Positions 33,976 to 42,250 of a stretch of DNA of 57,138 bases are shown piece after piece. Below the pieces are notes generated by a model. The model saw nothing but the letters and a program-made list of their open reading frames with translations, was not told where the DNA came from and ran no database searches. The translations under genes were made by a program, and so were the position numbers. The DNA lies in assembly GCA_017694755.1 (NCBI GenBank), contig JADIMO010000032.1, forward strand, positions 1-57,138, read 5' to 3'. Every line of letters begins with the position of its first letter. Positions within the stretch are counted from its first letter, which is position 1. Source of the stretch: Candidatus Cryptobacteroides merdavium. Its GTDB lineage: Bacteria > Bacteroidota > Bacteroidia > Bacteroidales > UBA932.

Positions 33976-34893
33976 ATGATGAAGAATTTTTATTTTGCAG
34001 TGATTGCAATGGCGGCTTTGACGCTCGCATGCAGTACCGAGGATCCTGAAGGGAACGGTACAGGAAACGGAAATGGAAACGGGACAGGCACCGGAAACGG
34101 AAATGAAACTTATGTGGAAAATGCCGACGGCACATTTACCTATCATGGCGCAACCTACAAGACAGTGACCCTTTCAAACGGTTCCGTCTGGATGGCCGAG
34201 CCTCTGCGCCATGTTCCGGAAGGGTTTACACCATCCGCAGATCCTGAGGACGACAATGCGCATATCTGGTATCCGTATGAAAATGCCGACGGCACGGCAG
34301 CCGCCGTTACGGACGAAGGGACAATAGCTGAAAAAGGCTATCTATATGATATGTATGCAGCTCTCGGTGGCAAGGAGGTTACCGCAGACAATGCAGGTAC
34401 CTTTGAGGGAGCACAGGGCATCTGCCCTCCTGGCTGGCATATCCCGACACGCGCAGAATTCTTCGCCCTCTGCGGACTTTCAAATAAAAATCAGGACGAA
34501 AGCGGCAACCAGGTCAACCAGGATGCCCTCTTCTATGATTCTACCTATGGGGGCGGCAAACTGACCCTGTATAATGAAGCCGGATGGAATTATGTGATGT
34601 CAGGCGTAAGAATGAAGAGCAACTTCGGAGCCACCGGAAGATATCAGGCAACGTGGCTGAGCGAAAGCAACTCTTCGCTCACAGAAAACTACGGAGAACC
34701 TGCCCTCACATATATGATGAGCTCAACCCCATATCAGGTCAGCACCGATGATGAAACCGGAGAAATCACCAACATCCAGTTCTTTGCACAGATGACCACA
34801 TTCTCCAAGACCTATCCCGAAGGCAGAGTCAACATCGCATACGTCAGCACAATGTCCGGCCAGCAGCTTCGCTGCGTCAAGGATGCCCAATAG
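33976..34893 (+). CDS. FISUMP-domain lipoprotein
   Basis: 305 residues. MMKNFYFAVIAMAALTLACS is a lipoprotein signal (Cys19). A Gly/Asn/Thr-rich linker (about residues 26-45) encoded by short tandem repeats of GGAAACGG-type units follows. The remainder is one FISUMP domain matching the C-terminal half of the preceding protein almost throughout (GSVWMAEPLRHVPEGFTPSA, GICPPGWHIPTRAEFF, GRVNIAYVSTMSGQQLRCV). It has therefore arisen by duplication with loss, or absence, of the fimbrillin part. It is 50 bases downstream of its paralogue and is the last gene before a strong terminator. Function unknown. Confidence 0.82.
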   Translation: MMKNFYFAVIAMAALTLACSTEDPEGNGTGNGNGNGTGTGNGNETYVENADGTFTYHGATYKTVTLSNGSVWMAEPLRHVPEGFTPSADPEDDNAHIWYPYENADGTAAAVTDEGTIAEKGYLYDMYAALGGKEVTADNAGTFEGAQGICPPGWHIPTRAEFFALCGLSNKNQDESGNQVNQDALFYDSTYGGGKLTLYNEAGWNYVMSGVRMKSNFGATGRYQATWLSESNSSLTENYGEPALTYMMSSTPYQVSTDDETGEITNIQFFAQMTTFSKTYPEGRVNIAYVSTMSGQQLRCVKDAQ

Positions 34894-34914
34894 CATCATC
34901 TCACATTAAACACA

Positions 34915-34966
34915 AACGTCAGGCCGCAGGTTCCCGGAGTATGGGAAGTGCAGTCTGACGTTTTTT
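34915..34966 (+). terminator. Intrinsic terminator of the TonB/FISUMP operon
   Basis: AACGTCAG (34915-34922) pairs with CTGACGTT (34955-34962), with further inner pairing, and the right arm runs straight into TTTTTT (34961-34966). It starts 22 bases after the last stop codon of the operon. Confidence 0.85.
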
Positions 34967-35043
34967 CTGTTTTTGATGAAAGTTTTTTCTGAATTTTTAT
35001 GTTTTTGCTGCCGGGGAACAAAACAGCAAGACCGGCTGACACA

Positions 35044-35089
35044 AAAGAACCCTGTCAAACTCCATCCGGAGGTAATGACAGGGTTCTTT
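35044..35089 (-). terminator. Terminator downstream of clpB
   Basis: A perfect 14-bp inverted repeat, AAAGAACCCTGTCA (35044-35057) and TGACAGGGTTCTTT (35076-35089), with an 18-base loop. Read on the minus strand it runs out as TTCTTTTGTG, about 60 bases after the clpB stop. It could also act in the other direction. Confidence 0.8.
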
Positions 35090-35151
35090 ATACTTATATC
35101 TATCGAGGCACCCGTGCATGTTTTGGAATACCTTTACATGTCACCGCAAAG

Positions 35152-37338
35152 TCATTTCTTGTCAGATACCGTGATCTGGCCGTCCCTGACATCGACTTCG
35201 ATGACGGAGTCACGATGGACACGGCCATCGAGGATGGCTTTGGCGAGAAGATTGACAAGTTCACGCTGCATCAGACGCTTGATAGGACGGGCACCGTAGG
35301 CAGGCTCATAGCCCTTGGTGCTCATGTAGTCCACGAACTCTTTCGTGAAGGTGACGGACACGCCGTTCTCCGAAAGCTTCTTCTTCAGATCATTCATCTG
35401 CAGATGAAGAATGTCGCGGATATCCTTCTGTGACAGAGGCTCGAACATGATGATCTCGTCAATCCTGTTGAGAAATTCCGGACGGACAGTCTTCTTGAGG
35501 ATGTCGATGACATCTTTCTTGCACTCGGACAGCATCTCGGCACGCTTTTCCATGGCAGCCTTCTCGGCAGAAGGATCCGCATCTTTCAGACCCACAGCAG
35601 GAAGCCTGTCCATATAGCTCTGGATGACATCCGCACCCACATTTGAAGTCATGATGAGGATGGTGTTCTTGAAGTCCACTGTCCGGCCCTTGTTGTCGGT
35701 CAGACGCCCATCGTCAAGCACCTGCAGCAGGATGTTGAACACATCCGGATGCGCCTTCTCAATCTCATCAAGAAGCACGACTGAGTACGGCTTCCTTCTG
35801 ACGGCCTCGGTCAGCTGTCCTCCCTCATCGTAGCCCACATATCCCGGAGGCGCACCGACAAGACGGCTCACCGAGTGACGCTCCTGATACTCGCTCATGT
35901 CTATACGGGTGATCATGTTCTCATCGTTGAACAGGAACTCCGCAAGTGCCTTCGCAAGCTCTGTCTTACCGACACCGGTAGTACCCATGAAGAGGAACGA
36001 ACCTATAGGGCGCTTCTCATTCTGCAGACCTGCACGGCTTCTCCTCACTGCATCGGAAACTGCTGCAATAGCCTGGTCCTGGCCGATGACCCTCTTGTGA
36101 AGCTCATCCTCCATGCGGAGCAGCTTCTCCCTCTCGCTCTCCATCATCCTCTTGACAGGAATGCCTGTCCATTTGGCCACCACCTCGGCGATATCTTCAG
36201 GGGTTACGGACTCCGTAATGATAGGATCCTTTATTGAAGCCTGCTTTGCGGTAAGCTCATCTATCTTCTTCTTTGTCTCGGCCATCTTGCCGTAACGGAT
36301 TTCCGCAACCTTGCCATAATCCCCTGCCCTTTCGGCATTCTGTGCCTCTATCTTATAGTCCTCTATTTTCTGGCGGGCCTCCTGCAGCCCTGAGAGTATG
36401 CCTTTCTCCTCCTCCCATTTCTTCATCAGCACATCCCTCTGCCTGTTCAGTTCGGCAAGATCTTCCTTTATCTTGTCCATCTTCATGGAGACACCTTCAC
36501 GCTTGATGGCCTCCTTTTCAATCTCCAGCTGGCGGATCTTGCTGTTGAGGTCATCTATAGGCTCCGGCACGGAATTCATCTCCAGACGGAGCTTTGAGGC
36601 AGCCTCGTCCACAAGGTCTATGGCCTTGTCCGGCAGGAACCTGTTGGTGATATACCTGTGCGAAAGCTCCACGGCGGCAATCAGTGCATCGTCCTCGATG
36701 CGCACCTTGTGATGGTTCTCATACCTCTCCTTCAGTCCCCTCAGGATGGAAATTGACTCGGCAGGCGTAGGTTCGTCCACCATGACCATCTGGAACCTCC
36801 TTTCAAGGGCCTTGTCGGCCTCGAAATATTTCTGATACTCATCAAGGGTAGTGGAACCGATGGTCCTCAACTCACCCCTCGCCAATGCCGGCTTCAGGAT
36901 GTTGGAGGCATCCATCGCACCGGAAGACCTTCCGGCTCCTACCAGAGTATGAATCTCATCTATGAAAAGTATGATCTCCCCGTCGCTGTCCACGACTTCC
37001 TTCACCACTCCTTTCAGCCTTTCCTCGAATTCACCCTGATATTTAGCACCGGCAATCAGGGCACCGAGGTCAAGGGAATATATTTTGCGGCTTTTAAGAT
37101 TTTCCGGCACCTGGCCGTCCACTATCTTCTGGGCAATGCCTTCTGAAATGGCGGTCTTGCCGACTCCCGGTTCACCGACCAGGATAGGGTTGTTCTTGGT
37201 CCTCCGGCTCAATATCTGGAGTACCCTGCGGATCTCCTCGTCCCTGCCGATCACAGGGTCGAGCTTTCCCTGCGCCGCCTTCTCGTTCAGATTGACGGCG
37301 AATTTGTTCAGATTTTCAAGTTTATTGTTGTTTTGCAT
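35152..37338 (-). CDS. clpB: ClpB-type AAA+ disaggregase lacking the N-domain
   Basis: 728 residues from the ATG at 37338, which has GGAGG at the right distance (8 bases). It contains both AAA+ modules. Walker A GEPGVGKT lies at about 55-62, with Walker B FIDEIHT. The second module has Walker A GTTGVGKT (about 452-459) and [11 protein letters not shown]. The ClpB-specific middle coiled coil lies at about 262-370 and the pore-loop motif [13 protein letters not shown] is present. ClpB solubilises aggregated proteins with DnaK. The usual N-terminal Clp_N double repeat (about 150 residues) is absent: the protein starts right at the linker ([20 protein letters not shown]). The frame extends upstream to 37455 but that stretch has no Clp_N similarity. 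The protein thus resembles the shorter internally initiated ClpB form of E. coli as its only product. Confidence 0.9.
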   Translation of the reverse strand: MQNNNKLENLNKFAVNLNEKAAQGKLDPVIGRDEEIRRVLQILSRRTKNNPILVGEPGVGKTAISEGIAQKIVDGQVPENLKSRKIYSLDLGALIAGAKYQGEFEERLKGVVKEVVDSDGEIILFIDEIHTLVGAGRSSGAMDASNILKPALARGELRTIGSTTLDEYQKYFEADKALERRFQMVMVDEPTPAESISILRGLKERYENHHKVRIEDDALIAAVELSHRYITNRFLPDKAIDLVDEAASKLRLEMNSVPEPIDDLNSKIRQLEIEKEAIKREGVSMKMDKIKEDLAELNRQRDVLMKKWEEEKGILSGLQEARQKIEDYKIEAQNAERAGDYGKVAEIRYGKMAETKKKIDELTAKQASIKDPIITESVTPEDIAEVVAKWTGIPVKRMMESEREKLLRMEDELHKRVIGQDQAIAAVSDAVRRSRAGLQNEKRPIGSFLFMGTTGVGKTELAKALAEFLFNDENMITRIDMSEYQERHSVSRLVGAPPGYVGYDEGGQLTEAVRRKPYSVVLLDEIEKAHPDVFNILLQVLDDGRLTDNKGRTVDFKNTILIMTSNVGADVIQSYMDRLPAVGLKDADPSAEKAAMEKRAEMLSECKKDVIDILKKTVRPEFLNRIDEIIMFEPLSQKDIRDILHLQMNDLKKKLSENGVSVTFTKEFVDYMSTKGYEPAYGARPIKRLMQRELVNLLAKAILDGRVHRDSVIEVDVRDGQITVSDKK

Positions 37339-37404
37339 ATTCATATCCTCCATATTTTCAATCTCTTCTGCAGAGCGGCCTCCGAAGACCCGGGTATAAC
37401 CTGA

Positions 37405-37449
37405 GATAGCCGTCTGCTCATGAGAACAGACGGCTATCATCAAATTATA
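37405..37449 (-). promoter_or_regulatory. clpB leader: near-consensus -7 element and perfect 12-bp hairpin
   Basis: GATAGCCGTCTG (37405-37416) and CAGACGGCTATC (37427-37438) are perfectly complementary around a 10-base loop. Minus-strand TATAATTTG (37449-37441), one base longer than the -7 consensus, ends two bases before the hairpin, so the stem would sit at the very 5' end of a clpB transcript with a leader of about 100 bases. Alternatively the hairpin ends secG transcription, although no T-run follows. Confidence 0.45.
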
Positions 37450-37517
37450 TTCCAATGGCCTTTATTCTGACATTTTGTCAGTAGGGCCTATTTTACAACA
37501 TTCAGTGCTGCGACAGA

Positions 37518-37889
37518 CTACTCTGCAGGAGCAGCCTCAGCGGCCGGAACTTCCTGTGCAGGAGCATCCTGCTGAACCGGAGCCGCAGGGAATTCAGGAA
37601 CCTGCTCTGTACCGGCGTTCTCAATCTGTTTTGTGACATCCACCTCATTGCGTCCCGAACCGCCCGTAGCGAAAGTCGTTGCGATTGAAACTACAAAAAT
37701 GAAAGCCACAAGCCCCCAAGTCACCTTCTCAAGAATGTCTGCCGTCTTGCGGACGCCGAAAGTCTGGTTGCCGACTGCGAAATTGCTTGCCAGTCCGCCT
37801 CCCTTGCTGTTCTGAAGCAGCACGACAATCGTCACCAATATGCTCGCAATGATCACAAATACCGTGAGAATAGTAAATACGACACTCAT
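37518..37889 (-). CDS. secG: Preprotein translocase subunit SecG
   Basis: 123 residues. Two transmembrane helices (about 5-25 and 55-75) flank the conserved cytoplasmic LLQNSKGGGLASNF loop, followed by a Glu/Pro/Ala-rich C-terminal tail (QQDAPAQEVPAAEAAPAE) longer than in proteobacterial SecG. It associates with SecYE and aids protein export. It lies 14 bases downstream of the small TPR protein and belongs to the sigma54-regulator/lptE/TPR/secG cluster conserved across Bacteroidota. Confidence 0.93.
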   Translation of the reverse strand: MSVVFTILTVFVIIASILVTIVVLLQNSKGGGLASNFAVGNQTFGVRKTADILEKVTWGLVAFIFVVSIATTFATGGSGRNEVDVTKQIENAGTEQVPEFPAAPVQQDAPAQEVPAAEAAPAE

Positions 37890-37903
37890 AGTTTTACCTA
37901 TTT

Positions 37904-38476
37904 TTAATTTTCTTCGTTCAATTTTTCAATAAGGGCTGCAAAGTAAGCATTTTTTTCCGGATATGCCAAAATTAGTTTGGAATAAATCTCTATTGCCCTG
38001 TCATAATACCCCTGGTCTGCATATATCTGCGCAAGTGTTTCGGTATAAAAGACGAGGCTGTCATCCTTCGGGGCTGACGCTTCACCGGACGGCTTTTCGG
38101 CAGCGGCGGCAAAACGGGAAAACATTGAATCCTCCTGCCTTCTCACAAGATCATATTGCTCCTGCGTGAAATAATCCCCGCCGGCAACATGCACCTTTTT
38201 GGTATTCAAGTCATTACTTACTTTCTTGAGAATCTCGGAAATCTCACTGTCCGAGCAGTCCGGACTTCCGGAAGAACGCATGATGTCCGCTATCATCTTC
38301 CTCGACCCCATATAAAGGGCGGCATCAGCATACTGCACTTTGCCCCAGCCATCCCCTCCGGCACGGCACATACGTACGCAAAGCTCCTTTCTTGCCGCAC
38401 CGAACCACGGATAAAGGTTCACTACACCGGCAAGTTCCTCCATCGACAATTTCTTCAGATCTATATATCCTTCCAT
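37904..38476 (-). CDS. Small TPR-containing protein in the lptE-secG cluster
   Basis: 190 residues from the Met at 38476 (MEGYIDLKKLSMEELAGVVN). The longer open frame upstream encodes Arg-rich, non-conserved sequence and overlaps nothing needed. No signal peptide. The C-terminus contains one clear tetratricopeptide motif (LAQIYADQGYYDRAIEIYSK, then AYPEK). The middle is low-complexity (SRFAAAAEKPSGEASAPK). Its role is unknown. The conserved position between lptE and secG suggests a link to envelope biogenesis, but no partner is evident from sequence. Confidence 0.75.
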   Translation of the reverse strand: MEGYIDLKKLSMEELAGVVNLYPWFGAARKELCVRMCRAGGDGWGKVQYADAALYMGSRKMIADIMRSSGSPDCSDSEISEILKKVSNDLNTKKVHVAGGDYFTQEQYDLVRRQEDSMFSRFAAAAEKPSGEASAPKDDSLVFYTETLAQIYADQGYYDRAIEIYSKLILAYPEKNAYFAALIEKLNEEN

Positions 38477-38553
38477 AACTCCACTCCATACAACAGTCTC
38501 CGCAACATCCCCGGAACCCGTCCGGGAATATGCCGGAACACGGACAACATGCC

Positions 38554-39084
38554 TTACCAGTTTGCGACAGTCGCGTTGAAGATGTCTTCTATCAACGTAT
38601 CGATTATGTCCTCGCACAAGGAAGTCTCGACGGCATCGAGCGACTGCATAGAATCATAGTCGGCATATGCCGAAAACGATTTTTCGAAATCATCTTCAGG
38701 ATATTTCCTGTTCGTAAAATATATCTTGACCGTCACGGTAAGCCTGTTCTGTGCGGCAACTTCGTCCGCAGTCACGGCAGTGGCCCGCACATCATATCCC
38801 GTGATTTCTCCCGAAATCTCCAGGTCACCGTCCATATCTACCTGCTCCAGCCTTGTCAGCCTCTGGAACTGGTCCTTAAGCGCCTCCGTAATATCATTGC
38901 TCAAGGTCGGATTCACCCTGAGGGCCTTGTATTCAAAATAGTTGATGGTGACAGTCTGCACATCAGGCTGGATAGAGGTCCCTGAAAAGGAATATATGCC
39001 GCATGACTGGAAAAGCGGCAATACGGCAGCCAGCACTGACGCCAATACGCATGAGGACAATATTGTCTTCAGTCTTGTCTTCAT
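38554..39084 (-). CDS. lptE: LPS-assembly lipoprotein LptE
   Basis: 176 residues from the ATG at 39084, five bases after the stop of the upstream regulator. A lipoprotein signal ends LPLFQSC (Cys28), followed by GIYSFSG, the standard N-terminus of Bacteroidota LptE. The body has the alternating strand/helix pattern of the family (NYFEYKALRVNPTLSNDITE; LTVTVKIYFTNRKYPED). LptE plugs the LptD barrel and helps deliver LPS to the cell surface. Confidence 0.88.
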   Translation of the reverse strand: MKTRLKTILSSCVLASVLAAVLPLFQSCGIYSFSGTSIQPDVQTVTINYFEYKALRVNPTLSNDITEALKDQFQRLTRLEQVDMDGDLEISGEITGYDVRATAVTADEVAAQNRLTVTVKIYFTNRKYPEDDFEKSFSAYADYDSMQSLDAVETSLCEDIIDTLIEDIFNATVANW

Positions 39085-39089
39085 ATCAA

Positions 39090-40352
39090 TCAATCGTTTA
39101 TGTTTTTCAATTTCCTGTATAATGTCCTTTCGGATATGCCGAGTTCCGCTGCGGCCAGCTTTCTGTTGCCCTTATATTTCTCCAGGGCCTTCCTGATGAG
39201 GTCTGAACCGGCTTTCTGGAGCGACAGGGTATCATCCTCCTGCTGTTCATCCACTGTCCTTTCTGTCCCGTCGCCGAGATGGATTACCCTTCCTGGAAAT
39301 GCCTGCGGGACCTCCGAGACGTCAGCATCCTGCCAATCCGCCTCCTCACGCTGCTCCTGAGGGTGCATCGCGGCAGCCGAAAGCTGTCTGACCGGAGCAT
39401 TACCGTGTCCGAGAACTACTTCCTTCAGATATTCCACCTCATGCCGGAGCTGGTAGATCATCCTTATTATGGCTTCACGCTCAGATTGACTGACAGCATC
39501 CTCCGGACTGAAAGACTTGACAGGCAACATGTTCGGATCGTCCTTAGGAATATACTTGCCGAGTATGGCGGCATTGATCTCACACCTTTCCGACCTGGAG
39601 GAAAGCTTCTCCGACTCCAATGCAGACACCGTTTCAGCGACATTCTTCAGCTGCCTGATGTTTCCGGGCCAGCGGTAACTTTTCAACAGAGCCACGGCAT
39701 CCGGAGAGAGGGAAATCTTGCTCATCCCGTATTTTTCCGAAAAGTCAGATGCGAATTTCCGGAACAGCAGATGTATGTCATCCTGCCTTTCCCTGAGGGC
39801 CGGCATGATAATCGGTACGGCGTTCAGCCTGTAATAGAGGTCTTCCCTGAACTTGCCGCGCGAAACCGCGTGCATGAGATTGACATTTGTGGCCGCAACA
39901 ACCCTCACATCGCTCTTGAGCACCTTAGACGAGCCCACCCGGATGAACTCACCCGACTGGAGGACGCGGAGCAGCTTGGCCTGTGACGCCATCGGAAGCT
40001 CCCCTATCTCGTCAAGGAAAAGGGTGCCGCCGTCGGCCTCCTCGAAATATCCTTTGCGCATCTCATTCGCCCCCGTGAAAGATCCTTTCTCATGCCCGAA
40101 AAGCTCCGAGTCGATGGTACCTTCCGGAATGGCTCCGCAGTTGACGGCAAAATATTTGCCGGTCCTCCTGCGGCTGAACTGGTGTATGATTTTAGGTATA
40201 TTCTCCTTTCCCACACCGCTTTCACCGCATATCAGCACCGTAAGATCCGTCGGAGCGACAGCAACGGCTATTTCAAGCGCCCTGTTCAGGGCCGGGTCGT
40301 TGCCTATGATGTCAAATTTGTTCTTTAGACTTTGAAGTTCCTGATTTGTCAT
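39090..40352 (-). CDS. Sigma54-type AAA+ transcriptional regulator (no receiver domain)
   Basis: 420 residues from the ATG at 40352. The AAA+ domain covers about residues 15-240: Walker A GESGVGKE (43-50), the sigma54-contacting loop as GSFTGA (90-95, the common variant of GAFTGA), Walker B LFLDEIGE (111-118), and the arginine-finger region FREDLYYRLN. A Fis-type helix-turn-helix ends the protein (NRKLAAAELGISERTLYRKL). There is no phosphoacceptor domain, so activity is probably set by protein level or an unknown partner. Homologues occur directly upstream of lptE across the phylum, suggesting a link with envelope stress or biogenesis (inference). The longer open frame upstream encodes hydrophobic, non-conserved residues. 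Confidence 0.9.
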   Translation of the reverse strand: MTNQELQSLKNKFDIIGNDPALNRALEIAVAVAPTDLTVLICGESGVGKENIPKIIHQFSRRRTGKYFAVNCGAIPEGTIDSELFGHEKGSFTGANEMRKGYFEEADGGTLFLDEIGELPMASQAKLLRVLQSGEFIRVGSSKVLKSDVRVVAATNVNLMHAVSRGKFREDLYYRLNAVPIIMPALRERQDDIHLLFRKFASDFSEKYGMSKISLSPDAVALLKSYRWPGNIRQLKNVAETVSALESEKLSSRSERCEINAAILGKYIPKDDPNMLPVKSFSPEDAVSQSEREAIIRMIYQLRHEVEYLKEVVLGHGNAPVRQLSAAAMHPQEQREEADWQDADVSEVPQAFPGRVIHLGDGTERTVDEQQEDDTLSLQKAGSDLIRKALEKYKGNRKLAAAELGISERTLYRKLKNIND

Positions 40353-40417
40353 AATGCGCAAAGTTAAGAAAAGGCATGAAAAATATAACAGGAATATCAA
40401 AAATTTAAAATTATCAC

Positions 40418-40450
40418 TATATTTGCAATGATTACGCTTAATCGTAAGCG
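40418..40450 (+). promoter_or_regulatory. Promoter of the TPR/OmpA-like lipoprotein gene
   Basis: TATATTTG at 40418-40425 fits the -7 consensus. Nine bases on, CGCTTA (40435-40440) and TAAGCG (40445-40450) form a 6-bp hairpin with an ATCG loop. An ATG at 40428 lies at the expected transcription start and so cannot be used; this supports the ATG at 40491. Confidence 0.55.
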
Positions 40451-40490
40451 CGTGACGGACGAAAAACAAACCAATTTAATTTATACTGAA

Positions 40491-42137
40491 ATGAAACGTG
40501 GTATCAAACTTTTGTCTTCTGCCGCTCTGGGCCTCGCTGCCGTAGCCTGCAGCTCTCCTGAGAAAATGGCGGAAATGGCAGAGAACGTGACAGTGAACTG
40601 TAATCCAGCTGTCCTTGAAGTCGTAGCCGGTGAAATAAACGCTACCGTATCTGTCACTTATCCTGCCGACTACTTCCATCCGAAAGCAATCCTGGAAGTG
40701 ACTCCGGTCATCGTATACGAAGGCGGTGAAGCAGCAATGGAACCGTTCATGTTCCAGGGAGAAAAAGTCATCGACAACTACAAGGTCGTTCCTTCTGATG
40801 GTTCTACAGTGACAGAAAAAGTACATTTCACATATGTTCCGGGCATGGAGAAGAGCTACCTCGAGCTCCGTGGCGTTGTGAAATACAAGAACAAGAGCGT
40901 AAACCTTCCTGTAAAGAAAGTTGCTGACGGAGCCAACACTACCTACATGCTCGTGGACAAGAGCGGAAAGGTTGACTACAAGGCCGACAATTATCAGGAA
41001 ATCATCAAGCAGACTGCCGAAGGCCAGATTCTTTACACGATCAACAGCTCGACTGTAAGGAACAGCCAGCTCAAGTCAGAATCCATCAAGAGTTTCCAGG
41101 CTGCACTTGACGAGATCAAGGCCAACGAGCGCAAGGAAATCACCAGCACCGACATCGTTGCCTATGCTTCTCCGGACGGAGGCGAGGAGCTCAATGCGAA
41201 GCTCTCCGACAAGCGTTCCGGCTCAGCCGAGAAGGCATTCAGCAAAGTTACAAAAGGACACGAGGTTGAAGCTCCTGTCAATGTGAAGAGCATAGGACAG
41301 GACTGGGAAGGCTTCCAGGAGCTCGTAGCCCAGTCAGACCTTGAGGACAAGGACCTCATCATCCGTGTTCTTTCAATGTACAGCGATCCTGCAGTACGTG
41401 AAAGGGAGATCAAGAACATGTCCGCAGTCTACACTACCCTTGCAAAGGAAATCCTTCCTGAACTCCGCCGTGCAAGATTCATCGCAAATGTAGAATTCAC
41501 CAACTACTCCAACGAGGAACTCCTCCAGCTCATCGAGGACAATATAGACGTTCTTGACGAAGAGGCACTGCTCCGCGCAGCTTCAGTGGCAAAGGAAAAT
41601 TCTGCAAAAGTGAATGTCTACAAGAAGGCCATCGAGAAATACAACAGCGACCGTGCACAGTATAACCTTGCAGTCGTTTACCTCAACGACAACAAAGTTA
41701 ATGCAGCCAAGAAAGAACTTGCAAAGGTTCAGGCAAAGGATGCTGACTGGCAGAATGCAATGGGCGTAGTTGCCCTCAGGGAAGGCGACAAGGCCGAAGC
41801 CGCAAAATGCTTCAAGGCTGCTGCAAACCAGACTGCAAAGGAGAATCTTGCAGTGCTTGACATCCTTAACGGCAAATATGCAGATGCTGCAGCAAAACTT
41901 GCCGATGCACAGGGATGCTGCCACAACAAGACTCTTGCATACATCCTCAACGGACAGCTTGACAAGGCAGCCGCTTCCGCAAAATGCGCAAGTCCAAAGG
42001 TATCTTACCTGAAGGCAGTCATTGCAGCCCGCCAGGGCAAGGCTGATGAAGTGAAGGCCAACCTCGAAGCAGCAGGCAAGGACGAGAAGCTTGCAGAAAG
42101 GGCAGCGAAGGATATCGAATTCGCACAGTACAGGTAA
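40491..42137 (+). CDS. Lipoprotein with OmpA-like middle segment and C-terminal TPR-like repeats
   Basis: 548 residues. The signal MKRGIKLLSSAALGLAAVAC (Cys20) marks a lipoprotein. Residues of about 20-180 are beta-rich. Residues of about 215-320 resemble an OmpA-type peptidoglycan-binding domain in spacing (IVAYASPDGGEELNAKLSDK then RSGSAEKAF). The last 200 residues are Ala/Lys-rich TPR-like helices (YNLAVVYLNDNKVNAAKKEL; WQNAMGVVALREGDKAEAAK). Codon choice is more uniform than in neighbouring genes (AAG, GAC, CTT/CTC, GCA), which together with the good promoter hints at high expression. It is probably an envelope protein tying the outer membrane to peptidoglycan. The exact function is unknown. 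Confidence 0.82.
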   Translation: MKRGIKLLSSAALGLAAVACSSPEKMAEMAENVTVNCNPAVLEVVAGEINATVSVTYPADYFHPKAILEVTPVIVYEGGEAAMEPFMFQGEKVIDNYKVVPSDGSTVTEKVHFTYVPGMEKSYLELRGVVKYKNKSVNLPVKKVADGANTTYMLVDKSGKVDYKADNYQEIIKQTAEGQILYTINSSTVRNSQLKSESIKSFQAALDEIKANERKEITSTDIVAYASPDGGEELNAKLSDKRSGSAEKAFSKVTKGHEVEAPVNVKSIGQDWEGFQELVAQSDLEDKDLIIRVLSMYSDPAVREREIKNMSAVYTTLAKEILPELRRARFIANVEFTNYSNEELLQLIEDNIDVLDEEALLRAASVAKENSAKVNVYKKAIEKYNSDRAQYNLAVVYLNDNKVNAAKKELAKVQAKDADWQNAMGVVALREGDKAEAAKCFKAAANQTAKENLAVLDILNGKYADAAAKLADAQGCCHNKTLAYILNGQLDKAAASAKCASPKVSYLKAVIAARQGKADEVKANLEAAGKDEKLAERAAKDIEFAQYR

Positions 42138-42156
42138 TATCCTGATGATATAACTT

Positions 42157-42192
42157 AAAATAAGCGGTCTTTGACGGGCCGCTTATTTTTTT
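42157..42192 (+). terminator. Intrinsic terminator after the TPR/OmpA-like lipoprotein
   Basis: AAAATAAGCGG (42157-42167) pairs with CCGCTTATTTT (42179-42189) and runs into a T tract to 42192, 20 bases past the stop codon. Confidence 0.85.
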
Positions 42193-42204
42193 ACAAAATT
42201 TTCA

Positions 42205-42212
42205 TAACTTTG
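42205..42212 (+). promoter_or_regulatory. -7 element of the fucosidase gene
   Basis: TAACTTTG matches TAnnTTTG, 39 bases before the ATG at 42251. There is no hairpin at the start site and no clear TTTG at -33. Confidence 0.45.
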
Positions 42213-42250
42213 ACTTTCCCAATCACAAACTAAAACTATTGATCATTCAT

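Noticed and set aside
34057..34110. Tandem GGAAACGG-type repeats that could suggest a CRISPR or satellite
   Set aside because: The repeats are in frame within the FISUMP lipoprotein and code for its Asn/Gly/Thr linker. There are no spacers.
37405..37438. CIRCE heat-shock operator upstream of clpB
   Set aside because: The arms are GATAGCCGTCTG/CAGACGGCTATC, unrelated to TTAGCACTC-N9-GAGTGCTAA.
37339..37455. Upstream in-frame extension of clpB by 39 codons
   Set aside because: It encodes no Clp_N-like sequence, includes the perfect hairpin, and the ATG at 37338 has a well-placed GGAGG.
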